Assembly (NCBI GenBank): GCA_003149575.1 | Contig: QCWG01000001.1 | Coordinates: forward strand, 1,742,334 to 1,806,333 | Direction: 5' to 3' | From: Altererythrobacter sp. XM-24bin4 | GTDB lineage: Bacteria; Pseudomonadota; Alphaproteobacteria; Sphingomonadales; Sphingomonadaceae | DNA length: 64,000 nucleotides | Part shown: positions 50,406 to 59,899 of the stretch, piece after piece | Layout: each line of letters starts with the position of its first letter | Numbering within the stretch: the stretch's first letter is position 1 | Notes under the pieces: generated by a model | Seen by the model: only the letters and a program-made list of their open reading frames with translations | Told to the model about the DNA's origin: nothing | Database searches by the model: none | Position numbers and translations under genes: made by a program

Positions 50406-50851
50406 GTCGCTGCCCAAAGCAGTTCGGCCATCGCATCGAGTTCGGTAAAATCAAACCCGGTTCCCAGCGGATCCTCGCGGTTGAGGACAATGCCGCGGCG
50501 ATCGGCAAGTAACCTCTTGCGCAAAGCGCTCTGTAGGAGCGACAACCGGTAGAGCGAATCCACCATGGCTTTCGCCGGGTCGCTCAATCGTTGCCTCGAC
50601 CATGTCTCCTCAACGCATCCGACCCGTTCAATAACCATCTCGTTGTAATCGCGATGCGGCCCACGATGCAGCGGCATTGACTTCTGAACGGCCGCTTCTT
50701 CGTTAGCTGGCAGTAAAAGACCGTTGGCTCTGAAATCCTGAAAGCCCACGCGCCGCAAGCCAATCTGGGAGAACATCCTTCCGAAGCAATGTTTTGTGAG
50801 CAATTGACAAGGCAAGAGATGATGGCGTTGAAGTCCGGGATCATATCCAGG
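50402..50851 (-). pseudogene. AHH-superfamily nuclease-like gene, 5' truncated and nonsense-mutated
   Basis: The downstream part is clear AHH-family: QRHHLLPCQLLTKHCFGRMF, then GFQDFRANGLLLPANEEAAV and MPLHRGPHRDYNEMVIERVG, ending NREDPLGTGFDFTELDAMAEL. The motif residues H-H at the start and HRGPH are intact. The same frame upstream reads PGYDPGLQRHHLL but meets TAG codons at 50852-50854 and again about 30 bases higher, so the N-terminal part is gone. The only possible start between is the TTG at 50815, which would lose the HH motif. AHH proteins are HNH/EndoVII-like nucleases, often toxin domains, and an intact homologue is common in sphingomonads as far as I recall. Confidence 0.75.
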
Positions 50852-51105
50852 CTAATCGAGATGCCACGGTTCTGGCTAATGAATCGATAGATGTCTTCAG
50901 AGCTTGGACGATACCCATCTCTGAACAAAAAATAGATACCGTGCACATCACTTCGCGCTTGGTGATCCAAACCCTTTGACACAATTACAGCCAGCTCTCC
51001 ACTCCTGCATCCGGCCCTGATCCCCTTTTGGCCAAAATTATTCAGCACCTCGAGTCTTGGAAAATGATTATACAATTTAAGTGGTAAACGCTGCCACCGC
51101 CTTCA

Positions 51106-51591
51106 TCAATAAATACCGAGCTTTATCGCCTCTACTAAAGTAATGCCCAAATCCTTTGCAGCATTGAGATCAGTATCCGGTAATACTTTTAAAGCTTCGA
51201 TTTCTTGACGAGTCTGAGAGTGGGTTCTCACAATCCAAGGGTCGCTAACTCTTCGCAAGCGCCAGCCAGTGGCGATCCGATCCACTTGACGCTGCGCGCC
51301 CTCCCCATCCGAACCCGCTGCGATGATCGTTGCATATGCGCGACCTTCGATATGGCCCAGAACAGGGTAATAACACCGATCAAACATTTCCTTCATTTCG
51401 CCGCTCATCGTCGCAAGGTTCTCAGGGCACACAAAAACGTATGCAGATGCCGACAAGATATCTTCGGGGAATACGGCGGATGCCCGGGCCAAGCGGCCCA
51501 GTTCAGCTGCACCGGCCGCGACATTGCGAGCCAGGGCCTCGCTGGCACCAGTCCGGCTATGCCAGATGACAAGGAGATGAGGAGCAACCAT
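51106..51591 (-). CDS. Flavodoxin-fold protein
   Basis: 161 residues. The first strand and phosphate loop read MVAPHLLVIWHSRTGASEALARNVAAGA, with S-R-T-G-A-S replacing the usual flavodoxin T-x-T-G-N-T, so FMN binding is plausible. Later SASAYVFVCPENLATMSGEMKEMFDRCYYPVLGH resembles the NADPH-dependent FMN reductase/flavodoxin-2 type, and RAYATIIAAGSDGEGAQRQ is the third loop. No catalytic partner is nearby. Divergent from recJ. Confidence 0.85.
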   Translation of the reverse strand: MVAPHLLVIWHSRTGASEALARNVAAGAAELGRLARASAVFPEDILSASAYVFVCPENLATMSGEMKEMFDRCYYPVLGHIEGRAYATIIAAGSDGEGAQRQVDRIATGWRLRRVSDPWIVRTHSQTRQEIEALKVLPDTDLNAAKDLGITLVEAIKLGIY

Positions 51592-51673
51592 GGTGCAGAT
51601 TGTCAGACGTTCAGATGCGGAAAGTCAATTGCCAGCACTGTTCGTAGTCCACTTCCTCGGGTAATCTCCCCCG

Positions 51674-53458
51674 ATGGCATCGCGATCCCTCAACCATGTT
51701 CTTGGCGTTCAACGTTCCCTTTCCGGCAAAGCCTGGCTTTGGCGCGGCGGAAACATGGAAATCGATCCTGCTAGTTCGGGCATAGGCGATAACATTACGA
51801 CCCAGCTGCTCAAAGCCCGCGGCGTTTCGGACAGTGACATTCCACGCAATCTCAATCCCACGATGCGCGAATTCTTGCCTGATCCCAGCATCTTCAAAGA
51901 TATGGACAGCGCAGCCGAGCGGATCGTCCAGGCGATCCTGAGCAATGAAAAGATTACTGTTTATGGCGATTACGATGTGGACGGCGCAACTAGCGCGGCC
52001 TTGCTTATCAACCTGCTGAACGATCTTGGCGCAGAAGCAGAATATTACATTCCGGACCGTCTGCTTGAAGGATACGGCCCCAGCGGTGAAGCTCTGATCA
52101 AACTGGGAGAAGCAGGTTCCAGCCTGATCGTCACCGTCGATTGCGGTGCGATGGCGTTCGATGCCTTGAAACAGGCGCACGATGCCGGCGTCGATGTGAT
52201 CGTAGTCGATCACCACAAATGCGCAGCAGAACTACCTTTGGCTGCTGCGCTGGTTAATCCCAACCGTCTCGATGAAGATGATGAGGCCGCTGCACATGGT
52301 CATATGGCGGCGGTAGGTGTTGCCTTCCTGCTCGCCATTGCGCTTATCCGGACTTTGCGAGAGCAGGCGTTCTTTGAAGATCGTGCAGAACCCAATCTGA
52401 TGGCACTCCTCGACCTTGTCGCCCTGGGCACGGTTGCCGATGTTGCCGCCCTTTACGGAATCAATCGTGCGTTTGTAGCACAAGGCCTGAAAGTAATGGG
52501 CAAGCGCGAGCGGGTCGGGATGTCTGCCCTGATCGACGCAAGCCGGTTGAAGCGCGCACCGCAATGCAGCGATCTGGGGTTCGCGCTGGGCCCGAGAATC
52601 AATGCCGGCGGCCGGGTGGGCGAGTCGACCCTCGGTGTAAGGCTCCTCACTACCAACAACCGATACGAAGCAGCAGAAATTGCAGAGCAATTATCCCGGC
52701 TCAATGAAGATCGCCGTGCGATCGAAGCAGAGGTTCAGGCCGCAGCAGAAGATCAGATCGCATCCCAACACAATCGTTCGGTCTTGCTACTATCGGGATC
52801 AGGCTGGCACCCTGGCGTGATCGGGATCGTTGCAGGGCGAGTTAAGGAGAAAACAGGCAAACCAAGCCTGGTCATTGCGATCGATGATGACGGGACCGGC
52901 AAGGGTTCGGGCCGGTCAATCTCTGGTGTTGACCTGGGTGCGGCAATTATCGCGGCGAAGGAAGCAGAACTTCTGGTGGCCGGAGGCGGTCATGCAATGG
53001 CGGCAGGACTCACGATAGAAACTGCGAAGATCAATGCCTTGGCAGACTATCTTGATGAAAGGCTGTCGCGCGATGTCGAGAAAGCGCGTTTGAACCAGGC
53101 CATGCAACTTGACCTCGCACTCGCTCCGGGCGGTCTGGTCCCGGATCTCGTCACTACGCTAGATCAGGCTGGGCCCTATGGCGTGGGCTGGCCTGCACCA
53201 CGTGTCGCTGTCGGGCCCGTAAGAATCGTAAAAGCCGATATTGTGGGGACGGATCATTTGCGGATCATTGCCGCTGGCGAAGACGGTCGATCGTTCAAGG
53301 GAATCGCGTTTCGCGCTGCGGATACAGAGATGGCGCAAACCTTGATCCATCGCTCACACGGACGGCGTTTTCACTTGGCTGGACGGGTTAAGATCGACGA
53401 TTGGGGCCCGCGCCCTCAAGCCGAATTGCATCTGGAAGACGCCGCTTTCGCAGATTGA
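51674..53458 (+). CDS. recJ: Single-stranded-DNA-specific exonuclease RecJ
   Basis: 5'-3' exonuclease for recombination and mismatch repair. 594 residues. DHH-family motifs: I VYGDYDVDGATSAALLINLL, II LIVTVDCG, III VIVVDHHKCAAELP (DHH), VALGTVADVAAL, and the DHHA1 part with ISGVDLGAAI and GGHAMAAGLTIE. The last 110 residues are the OB-like domain. ATG 51674 is used, though the first 25 residues are weakly conserved. It ends 63 bases before tRNA-Glu. Confidence 0.96.
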   Translation: MASRSLNHVLGVQRSLSGKAWLWRGGNMEIDPASSGIGDNITTQLLKARGVSDSDIPRNLNPTMREFLPDPSIFKDMDSAAERIVQAILSNEKITVYGDYDVDGATSAALLINLLNDLGAEAEYYIPDRLLEGYGPSGEALIKLGEAGSSLIVTVDCGAMAFDALKQAHDAGVDVIVVDHHKCAAELPLAAALVNPNRLDEDDEAAAHGHMAAVGVAFLLAIALIRTLREQAFFEDRAEPNLMALLDLVALGTVADVAALYGINRAFVAQGLKVMGKRERVGMSALIDASRLKRAPQCSDLGFALGPRINAGGRVGESTLGVRLLTTNNRYEAAEIAEQLSRLNEDRRAIEAEVQAAAEDQIASQHNRSVLLLSGSGWHPGVIGIVAGRVKEKTGKPSLVIAIDDDGTGKGSGRSISGVDLGAAIIAAKEAELLVAGGGHAMAAGLTIETAKINALADYLDERLSRDVEKARLNQAMQLDLALAPGGLVPDLVTTLDQAGPYGVGWPAPRVAVGPVRIVKADIVGTDHLRIIAAGEDGRSFKGIAFRAADTEMAQTLIHRSHGRRFHLAGRVKIDDWGPRPQAELHLEDAAFAD

Positions 53459-53521
53459 TTGAAAACTGGGCTTGACCGGAATCGCGCGCCCATCTAGAGG
53501 CGCGCTCTCGCAAACGAGCGT

Positions 53522-53596
53522 GGCCCGTTCGTCTAGCGGTTAGGACGCGGCCCTTTCACGGCTGAAACACGGGTTCGATTCCCGTACGGGTCACCA
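53522..53596 (+). tRNA. tRNA-Glu (anticodon TTC), CCA encoded
   Basis: The acceptor ggcccgt (53522-53528) pairs with acgggtc (53586-53592, one G-T wobble), then A and CCA. The anticodon stem cggcc/ggctg encloses ctttcac with TTC in the centre. The D arm has gtctagcggttaggac and the T arm ggttcgatt. It lies between recJ and phoR with no sign of an integrated element. Confidence 0.97.
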
Positions 53597-53678
53597 CCTT
53601 TTCTTCCGCTCTCGTTAAATCGACGCAGTTCTCACCAAACTGCGCGTAGTTGCGCTTTCCTTGTCCGCTTGATCTGAT

Positions 53679-54878
53679 ATGGGCAAGGTAATGGATAGCG
53701 GATCAGAACAACCGATCGGTGCGATACTGATTGCGGCCCTTGCCTGTATTGCGCTGGCTATGTTTGGCGTGGGCTTGGCTACAGTTGCTGGTGTATTCAT
53801 CCTTTGGATTGGCTCGATATTCCTCGCGAACGCCCGGCCGCCGCAGATCGAGAGTCAGCCAGACACGGATATCATTTCCAGCAAGTCTATGGCCAAGCTG
53901 ATCAAGCATTCGGCAACGCCGCTGTTGGTAATCGAAGGCAGCAAGGTGACCCTGGCAAGCCGATCCGCTCAGCGGCTGCTTGGCAAGCATATCATCGGGC
54001 AAGATGTTCGGATGGCCTTTCGGCAGCCGCAAGCGATCAAATTGCTCAACAAACAAAAGAGCGGCCTGGCGATTATCAAGGGTCTCGCCAGGCGCCGCGA
54101 TATTTGGCGCCTGAAGTTACAGAAGATCGATACATCGATGTCTGTGATTGAACTGACTAGCCTGACGGCAGAGGCCGACATCAGCCGTGCGCATACCGAT
54201 TTTGTCGCCAACGCGAGCCATGAGCTGCGTACGCCGCTCGCTTCCATCATCGGATATGTCGAAACACTCCGCGAGGATGGGACTGATCTAGACAACAAGA
54301 CTTCGAAGAAATTCCTCGAGACTATCCATCGTGAAGCGCAACGCCTTGAGTCGCTTGTCTCTGATTTGATGTCCTTGTCCCGCATCGAGGCCGAGAAACA
54401 TGATGAGCCCAGCGGTATCATCGAATTCGGAAAATTGATTACGCAAGCCGCACGCGATGCCGCCGGCGCAGAGCGTTTGGATCGAGTCAATTTTGATATC
54501 GATGACACCTTGCGGATCAAGGGAGACGCGCAGCAGATTGAACAGCTGGTACGAAACCTTACCGATAACGCGCTGAAGTATGGCGACCCGGAACAACCAG
54601 TGAGCCTGCAGCTAACGGAAGGCAAAGATGGCCAGGCACGCTTCACTGTCTGTGATCGAGGCGCCGGGATCGATCCTCAGCATCTGCCTCACCTTACCAG
54701 ACGCTTCTATCGCACTGATCCAGGGCGCAGCCGCGCCGCTGGCGGCACTGGATTGGGATTGGCCATCGTGAAGCATATTGTGGAGCGACACCGCGGACGC
54801 CTCGACATCGAGAGCCAGTTGGGCAAAGGCACCAGTGTGATCGTCAGGGTTCCGGCGGTCACAGGTGAAGTGGACTGA
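53679..54878 (+). CDS. phoR: Phosphate-regulon sensor histidine kinase PhoR
   Basis: Senses phosphate status together with PstSCAB-PhoU and phosphorylates PhoB. 399 residues. Two N-terminal membrane helices (ALACIALAMFGVGLATVAGVFILWIGSI region), a short PAS-like stretch, then the H box TDFVANASHELRTPLASIIGYVETL with the phosphorylated His. The ATPase domain shows N-box LVRNLTDNALKYGDPEQP, G1 VCDRGAGIDPQ and G2 AGGTGLGLAIVKHIVERHRG. First gene of phoR-pst-phoU-phoB; a Pho box directly follows it. Confidence 0.96.
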   Translation: MGKVMDSGSEQPIGAILIAALACIALAMFGVGLATVAGVFILWIGSIFLANARPPQIESQPDTDIISSKSMAKLIKHSATPLLVIEGSKVTLASRSAQRLLGKHIIGQDVRMAFRQPQAIKLLNKQKSGLAIIKGLARRRDIWRLKLQKIDTSMSVIELTSLTAEADISRAHTDFVANASHELRTPLASIIGYVETLREDGTDLDNKTSKKFLETIHREAQRLESLVSDLMSLSRIEAEKHDEPSGIIEFGKLITQAARDAAGAERLDRVNFDIDDTLRIKGDAQQIEQLVRNLTDNALKYGDPEQPVSLQLTEGKDGQARFTVCDRGAGIDPQHLPHLTRRFYRTDPGRSRAAGGTGLGLAIVKHIVERHRGRLDIESQLGKGTSVIVRVPAVTGEVD

Positions 54879-54907
54879 CTGTCATGAATTTGTCTTATTT
54901 CTTTCAC
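54879..54907 (+). promoter_or_regulatory. Tandem Pho box (PhoB site) upstream of pstC
   Basis: Three seven-base repeats spaced by four bases: CTGTCAT (54879-54885), TTGTCTT (54890-54896) and CTTTCAC (54901-54907). The consensus is CTGTCAT with an 11-base period. The first repeat starts on the base after the phoR stop, and the tract lies 136 bases before pstC. Direct PhoB control of pstC onwards is a strong inference. Confidence 0.8.
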
Positions 54908-55042
54908 AATGTGGAGAAGCACTGAGCGGCATGGACGCCAGATTCGCGCTTACGCAATAATGACACAGTCTCGCATTAGCCTTGCAACACTAGACGATCG
55001 CGCACCGGCAAGCGTTGGTGCATTAGGGCAAAACGTTCAATC

Positions 55043-56428
55043 ATGACGCAGATATCCTTGCTCTTGATAGCTCTTGGCCTCGCATTGGCTGGCTGGCTCG
55101 CTGCGCGAGCCCGTGCGTGGAGCTTTCAGGCAGCCGCAGGCGCACCACGTCTCGCTGCGCGTCCAAACTATCACGCATGGTATGTGGCGCTTTGGATCAT
55201 CGGGCCCGTTCTGGCCTTCATTCTGCTTTGGTCCTTTATTGAACCCCAATTGGTGATGCAGGCCGTACTGGCCTCTCCGGCGGCATCCGAATTGCCGGAA
55301 TTCGGCTTTGAACGCGATTCCATCCTGGCTGAGGCGCGCGCTGTTGCAGCCGGGCAATCCAGTTCCGTGTTCAACCCAGCAGCTCAGGCCATGGTCGGCC
55401 CCTTCGGTGAAGCGATCGAGAAAAATCAGTTGATCGCCATCGCAATCACAGTTGCAATCGCTTTGGTGGCAGGTTCGCTCGCATTTCTGCGCGTCAAGCC
55501 GGATTTCACGGCGCGTACCCGCGTAGAAAAGGCTGTCATGGCTATCCTGCTGGTGGCATCGCTCGTCGCCATCCTGACAACCTTCGGGATCTTTGCCAGC
55601 CTGGTTTTCGAGACGATCCGTTTCTTCGGCATGGTCTCACCGATTGATTTTCTGTTCGGCACGTTCTGGGCACCGGATCCGATGAGCAATCCGACAAATC
55701 CGGACGGTTCGCGTTTCGGCGCAATTCCGCTGTTTTGGGGTACCATCTACATTGGCGCGATCATCGCGATGATTGTAGCGATTCCGCTCGGCCTGATGAG
55801 CGCGATCTACCTCACGCAATATGCAGACCCGCGGCTGCGCGCCTGGCTTAAACCTGCTCTGGAAATCCTGGCTGGTGTTCCAACCGTGGTCTACGGATAT
55901 TTCGCTGCGCTGACGGTTGCACCGGCAATCCGCGATGCGGCTGTATCGATCGGTATCAGTAATGCGTCCAGCGAAAGCGCCTTGGCCGCAGGTCTGGTTA
56001 TGGGCGTCATGATCATTCCGTTCGTATCTTCCATGGCAGACGATTCGATTGCGGCTGTCCCCAGTGCAATGCGCGACGGCAGTCTGGCGTTGGGCGCTAC
56101 CAAGTCTGAAACGATCAAACGCGTGCTCGTTCCAGCAGCCCTACCTGGCATTGTGGGCGGCGTCATGCTCGCAATCAGCCGCGCAATCGGTGAGACGATG
56201 ATTGTCGTGATGGCCGCAGGTGCGGCAGCCAACCTCAGCGCAAATCCGTTAGAGGCGATGACCACTGTTACGTTCCAGATCGTCGCCATGCTGACAGGCG
56301 AAGGCAGTTTCGATCACCCGGCAACGCTCAGCGCTTTTGCGCTCGGCCTTGTGCTTTTCCTAGTCACCTTGGCGCTCAACTTCGTTGCCTTGCGCGTCGT
56401 AAAACGGTTCCGTGAAGCTTATGAGTGA
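55043..56428 (+). CDS. pstC: Phosphate ABC transporter permease PstC
   Basis: Inner-membrane subunit of the high-affinity phosphate importer. 461 residues, the longer alphaproteobacterial form with an N-terminal extension of two membrane helices and a periplasmic loop. The core shows FGTFWAPDP, FWGTIYIGAIIAMIVAIPLGLMSAIYLTQYADPRLRAWLKPALEILAGVPTVVYGYFAALTVAP and the EAA loop LGATKSETIKRVLVPAALPGIVGGVMLAISRAIGET. Overlaps pstA by eight bases. No pstS between phoR and pstC. Confidence 0.95.
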   Translation: MTQISLLLIALGLALAGWLAARARAWSFQAAAGAPRLAARPNYHAWYVALWIIGPVLAFILLWSFIEPQLVMQAVLASPAASELPEFGFERDSILAEARAVAAGQSSSVFNPAAQAMVGPFGEAIEKNQLIAIAITVAIALVAGSLAFLRVKPDFTARTRVEKAVMAILLVASLVAILTTFGIFASLVFETIRFFGMVSPIDFLFGTFWAPDPMSNPTNPDGSRFGAIPLFWGTIYIGAIIAMIVAIPLGLMSAIYLTQYADPRLRAWLKPALEILAGVPTVVYGYFAALTVAPAIRDAAVSIGISNASSESALAAGLVMGVMIIPFVSSMADDSIAAVPSAMRDGSLALGATKSETIKRVLVPAALPGIVGGVMLAISRAIGETMIVVMAAGAAANLSANPLEAMTTVTFQIVAMLTGEGSFDHPATLSAFALGLVLFLVTLALNFVALRVVKRFREAYE

Positions 56429-57686
56429 GGCAATCATCTCGGAGGGTATTCGTCCCACCCGGACTGACGAATTCCGTCAGCGCTTGGAAAAGCGCTACAA
56501 GGCTGAACGCCGCTTCAATCTCGCCGGTCTGAGCGCGATTCTGATATCAGTTGCCGTGCTCATCTTCCTGCTTGGCAACATGACATTTAATGGAATGGGT
56601 GGCTTCCAGCGCGCTGAAATCGATGTATCGATCGATCTCAGCCAATCCGGAATTGCCGGCGATTCCAGTACTCTTAGCGGCGACGACGCGCTTCAAGTTC
56701 TACAGCGTCAGGGCTTGCCCGATGTGGTGCAATTTTACGCGGAGCAATCTCTCGGCGAAGAGGCTGCGCAAGGTATCAGCAGCGAAGCATGGCGCGACGT
56801 GGCTAATGATATCATTGCAGACACCAGCATTCTTCGTGAGGAGGTAACTTTCAGCCTCGCGGCAACCGATGGTCTCGCCTCGGGTCTTAAGGATGAAGGC
56901 AGTGCAGAAATGCAGGCTTTGGCCGACCGGCTCGAGGCTGACGGAGTGTTGGCTAGCAATTTCGATCCGGGTTTCCTTGCACGTTCGGACGCAACGAGCC
57001 CGCAAAAAGTGGGTATCTGGGGCGCGCTTAAAGGCTCTATCCTGACAATGATTGTGACTTTGCTGCTCGCATTTCCGATCGGCGTTCTTGCTGCGCTTTA
57101 CCTCGAGGAATACGCCCCCAAGAACCGCTGGACTGATGTGATTGAAGTCTCGATCAACAATCTGGCTGCGGTACCGTCGATCATATTTGGCCTGCTTGGC
57201 TTGGCCGTGTTTCTCTGGATGTTCCCTAATCTACGTTCAGCGCCGCTGATTGGCGGTATGACCCTGGCGTTGATGACAATGCCAGTGATCGTAATTTCCG
57301 GGCGTAACGCGATAAAGGCGGTCCCGCCTTCGATCCGCGACGGCGCGCTCGCAATTGGTGCGTCTCCGGTTCAAGTGGTGTTCCATCACGTGCTCCCGCT
57401 GGCGTTGCCCGGCATCCTAACCGGCACCATCATCGGGATGGCGCGCGCACTTGGCGAAACCGCACCGTTGTTGATGATCGGTATGCGCGCCTTTGTGGCA
57501 ACCGCGCCCGATGGGTTCACTTCGCCGGCCACTGTGCTGCCGGTGCAAATCTTCCTTTGGTCAGATGAAATTGACCGAGGCTTTGTCGAGCGGACCAGTG
57601 CCGCTATCATCATCCTGTTGCTGTTCCTTCTGCTGATGAACGGCCTTGCAATCTACCTTCGTAACAAATTTGAGAAGACCTGGTGA
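56421..57686 (+). CDS. pstA: Phosphate ABC transporter permease PstA
   Basis: Partner permease of PstC. 421 residues from ATG 56421 ([18 protein letters not shown]); a GTG three codons up is the alternative. A long periplasmic loop separates helix 1 from the core, as in the alphaproteobacterial form. The permease core has [49 protein letters not shown] and the EAA motif [41 protein letters not shown]. It overlaps pstC and pstB by a few bases each, so it is translationally coupled. Confidence 0.95.
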   Translation: MSEAIISEGIRPTRTDEFRQRLEKRYKAERRFNLAGLSAILISVAVLIFLLGNMTFNGMGGFQRAEIDVSIDLSQSGIAGDSSTLSGDDALQVLQRQGLPDVVQFYAEQSLGEEAAQGISSEAWRDVANDIIADTSILREEVTFSLAATDGLASGLKDEGSAEMQALADRLEADGVLASNFDPGFLARSDATSPQKVGIWGALKGSILTMIVTLLLAFPIGVLAALYLEEYAPKNRWTDVIEVSINNLAAVPSIIFGLLGLAVFLWMFPNLRSAPLIGGMTLALMTMPVIVISGRNAIKAVPPSIRDGALAIGASPVQVVFHHVLPLALPGILTGTIIGMARALGETAPLLMIGMRAFVATAPDGFTSPATVLPVQIFLWSDEIDRGFVERTSAAIIILLLFLLLMNGLAIYLRNKFEKTW

Positions 57687-58471
57687 CTGTAATCCATCCA
57701 AACCTAGAGCAGCTCGACGCCAAGATGAGCGCGAAAGACGTTTCGGTCTTCTACAGTGAGAAGCAAGCGATCGATAACGTCTCGATCGACGTGCCGACCG
57801 GCCACGTAACCGCCTTCATCGGGCCGTCTGGTTGCGGCAAGTCGACCTTTCTGCGCGTTCTCAACCGTATGAACGATACAATCCCGACAGCTCGCGTTGA
57901 AGGGACGATCGAACTGGACGGAGAAGACATTTACCGGTCTGGAATGGATGTGGTTCAGCTGCGCGCCCGCGTTGGCATGGTTTTCCAGAAACCAAACCCA
58001 TTTCCCAAGTCGATCTATGACAACATCGCTTACGGCCCGAAGATTCACGGTCTGGCGGAAAGCAGAGAGGAACTGGACGAGGTCGTCGAGCGCTCGCTTA
58101 CCCGCGCCGGTCTTTGGGAAGAGGTGAAGGATCGCTTGCTGGACAGCGGCACCGCGTTATCCGGTGGTCAGCAGCAGCGGCTTTGTATTGCGCGTGCAAT
58201 CGCGGTCGATCCGGAAGTCATTCTGATGGATGAGCCATGCTCTGCGCTGGACCCGATTGCGACGGCAAAGATCGAAGAACTTATCGCGGAACTTACTGAT
58301 CGCTATGCGATCGTGATCGTCACCCACTCTATGCAACAAGCCGCACGTGTTTCGCAGCGAACGGCATTCTTTCACCTTGGCAAGATCGTGGAATATGGTC
58401 AGACAAAGGACATATTCACGAACCCCATCGAAGAACGAACCAAGGATTACATCACAGGACGGTACGGATAA
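57683..58471 (+). CDS. pstB: Phosphate ABC transporter ATP-binding protein PstB
   Basis: ATPase subunit of the phosphate importer. 262 residues, GTG start at 57683. Walker [22 protein letters not shown], then the PstB hallmark [24 protein letters not shown], signature [36 protein letters not shown] (signature plus Walker B) and [12 protein letters not shown]. The end TGRYG is characteristic. The stop overlaps the phoU start (TAATG). Order pstC-pstA-pstB-phoU is the family standard. Confidence 0.98.
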   Translation: MTVIHPNLEQLDAKMSAKDVSVFYSEKQAIDNVSIDVPTGHVTAFIGPSGCGKSTFLRVLNRMNDTIPTARVEGTIELDGEDIYRSGMDVVQLRARVGMVFQKPNPFPKSIYDNIAYGPKIHGLAESREELDEVVERSLTRAGLWEEVKDRLLDSGTALSGGQQQRLCIARAIAVDPEVILMDEPCSALDPIATAKIEELIAELTDRYAIVIVTHSMQQAARVSQRTAFFHLGKIVEYGQTKDIFTNPIEERTKDYITGRYG

Positions 58472-59139
58472 TGGCTGAACACACAGTCAAAGCATTCGAT
58501 GAAGACATCACGCGTTTGCGTGGTCTGATCGCAGAAATGGGCGGCCTGGCAGAGACTGCCTTGCAAGATGCGCTGGAGGCCATGGCACGCGGTGACGAGA
58601 CGCTGGCTGAGAAGGTTATCGCAGGCGACAAGAAGATCGACGCGCTCGAGTCCGAAGTCGACAAGCTGGCGGTGCGGATTATCGCCTTGCGCGCACCAAT
58701 GGCGGACGATCTGCGCGAAGTTATCGCAGCACTCAAGATCGCCGGCGTGGTCGAGCGGATCGGCGACTATTCGAAAAACATTGCACGCCGGATCGGCCAG
58801 ATCGAAGATCGCAAGCGGTTCGAGCCGCTGACCTTGCTTCCCGCCATGGGTGAATTGGCGGGTGAGATGGTGCATGACGTACTGACCGCCTATGCCGCGC
58901 GTGACCCAGACCTTGCGCTGGAAGTGATCGAAGCGGACAACAAGGTTGATGCGTTCTTTGACAGCATTTTCCGCAATCTTGTGAGTCACATGATGGAAAA
59001 TCCCGCCACGATTTCCAGCGCGGCGCAGCTGTTGTTCGTGGCGCGCAACATCGAGCGAATTGGTGACCATGCTACCAATGTTGCAGAGATGGTGCATTTC
59101 GCGGCAACCGGGGTTTATCCCCCAGACCACGATGACTGA
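58471..59139 (+). CDS. phoU: Phosphate signalling protein PhoU
   Basis: Negative regulator linking PstSCAB to PhoR. 222 residues, two homologous three-helix bundles. The first opens TVKAFDEDITRLRGLIAEMGGLAETALQDALEAMA, with the metal-cluster region IRIIALRAPMADDLREVIAALKIAGVVERIGDYSKNIARR. The second has ADNKVDAFFDSIFRNLVSHM and LLFVARNIERIGDHATNVAEMVHFAATG. Both E-R-I-G-D-x-x-x-N motifs, which bind iron or manganese clusters, are intact. Overlaps pstB by one base. Confidence 0.97.
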   Translation: MAEHTVKAFDEDITRLRGLIAEMGGLAETALQDALEAMARGDETLAEKVIAGDKKIDALESEVDKLAVRIIALRAPMADDLREVIAALKIAGVVERIGDYSKNIARRIGQIEDRKRFEPLTLLPAMGELAGEMVHDVLTAYAARDPDLALEVIEADNKVDAFFDSIFRNLVSHMMENPATISSAAQLLFVARNIERIGDHATNVAEMVHFAATGVYPPDHDD

Positions 59140-59206
59140 CATCAAACTGTCGTAAAAGTGCAATAGTGCGGTTGTCGTCGCTTTCGGTTGAAGGAGCCTA
59201 ACGAGA

Positions 59207-59896
59207 ATGTCCGCGGCCAAATTGCTTCTTGTTGAGGACGATCCGGCTCTGTCGGAGTTGCTCGAGTATCGCTTCTCGAATGAAGGGTATCACGTCCGCT
59301 GCACAGCCGACGGTGACGAAGCCCTAATGCTGGCGGCTGAAGATCTTCCCGATTTGATCATTCTCGATTGGATGATTGAAGGTACGAGCGGGATTGAAGT
59401 TTGCCGACGTTTGCGCCGCGACAAAAAAACAGCTCACGTACCCATCATTATGCTCACCGCCCGCGAAGCAGAGGATGATCGTGTACGCGGTTTGGAAACT
59501 GGTGCGGATGACTATTTGACAAAGCCATTCAGCCCGCGTGAATTGTTCGCCCGCGTTGTGGCAGTCATGCGCCGTATCCGCCCCGCACTGGCCGGTGAAT
59601 CAATATCGGTAGGCGATATTACGCTGGATTCAGTGGGACATAAGGTTCAGCGTCGCGGGCGTTACCTGAAGCTTGGCCCGACCGAGTATCGCTTGCTTAA
59701 ATTCTTCATGGAAAGCCCCGGCCGTGTATTCAGCCGCGGGCAATTGCTGGACGGTGTCTGGGGAACCGAAAGCGATATCGAACTGCGCACTGTCGATGTG
59801 CATATTCGCCGCCTTCGCAAGGCTATCGAAGTTGACGGCTTCGAAGATCCGATACGCACCGTCCGGTCAGCTGGCTACGCTATGGAGGCGGTTTAA
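59207..59896 (+). CDS. phoB: Phosphate-regulon response regulator PhoB
   Basis: OmpR-family activator of the Pho regulon. 229 residues. The receiver domain opens KLLLVEDDPALSELLEYRFSN (acidic pair), with the phosphorylated Asp in LIILDWMIEGTSGIEVCR, and Thr/Lys switch residues in MLTAREAEDDRVRGLETGADDYLTKPFSPRELFAR. The winged-helix DNA-binding domain has LKLGPTEYRLLKFFMESPGRVFSRGQLLDGVWG and VDVHIRRLRKAIE. 67 bases after phoU. A CTGTCGT-like half site (around 59148) is too weak to call. Three bases from dnaE2 on the other strand. Confidence 0.97.
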   Translation: MSAAKLLLVEDDPALSELLEYRFSNEGYHVRCTADGDEALMLAAEDLPDLIILDWMIEGTSGIEVCRRLRRDKKTAHVPIIMLTAREAEDDRVRGLETGADDYLTKPFSPRELFARVVAVMRRIRPALAGESISVGDITLDSVGHKVQRRGRYLKLGPTEYRLLKFFMESPGRVFSRGQLLDGVWGTESDIELRTVDVHIRRLRKAIEVDGFEDPIRTVRSAGYAMEAV

Positions 59897-59899
59897 CTT

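Noticed and set aside
50584..51075. 163-residue minus-strand frame covering the AHH remnant's upstream region
   Set aside because: It is a different frame from the AHH motifs and carries no recognisable domain; the family signal lies in the neighbouring frame.
59140..59206. Second Pho box upstream of phoB
   Set aside because: Only a CTGTCGT-like half site is visible, without a properly spaced second repeat.
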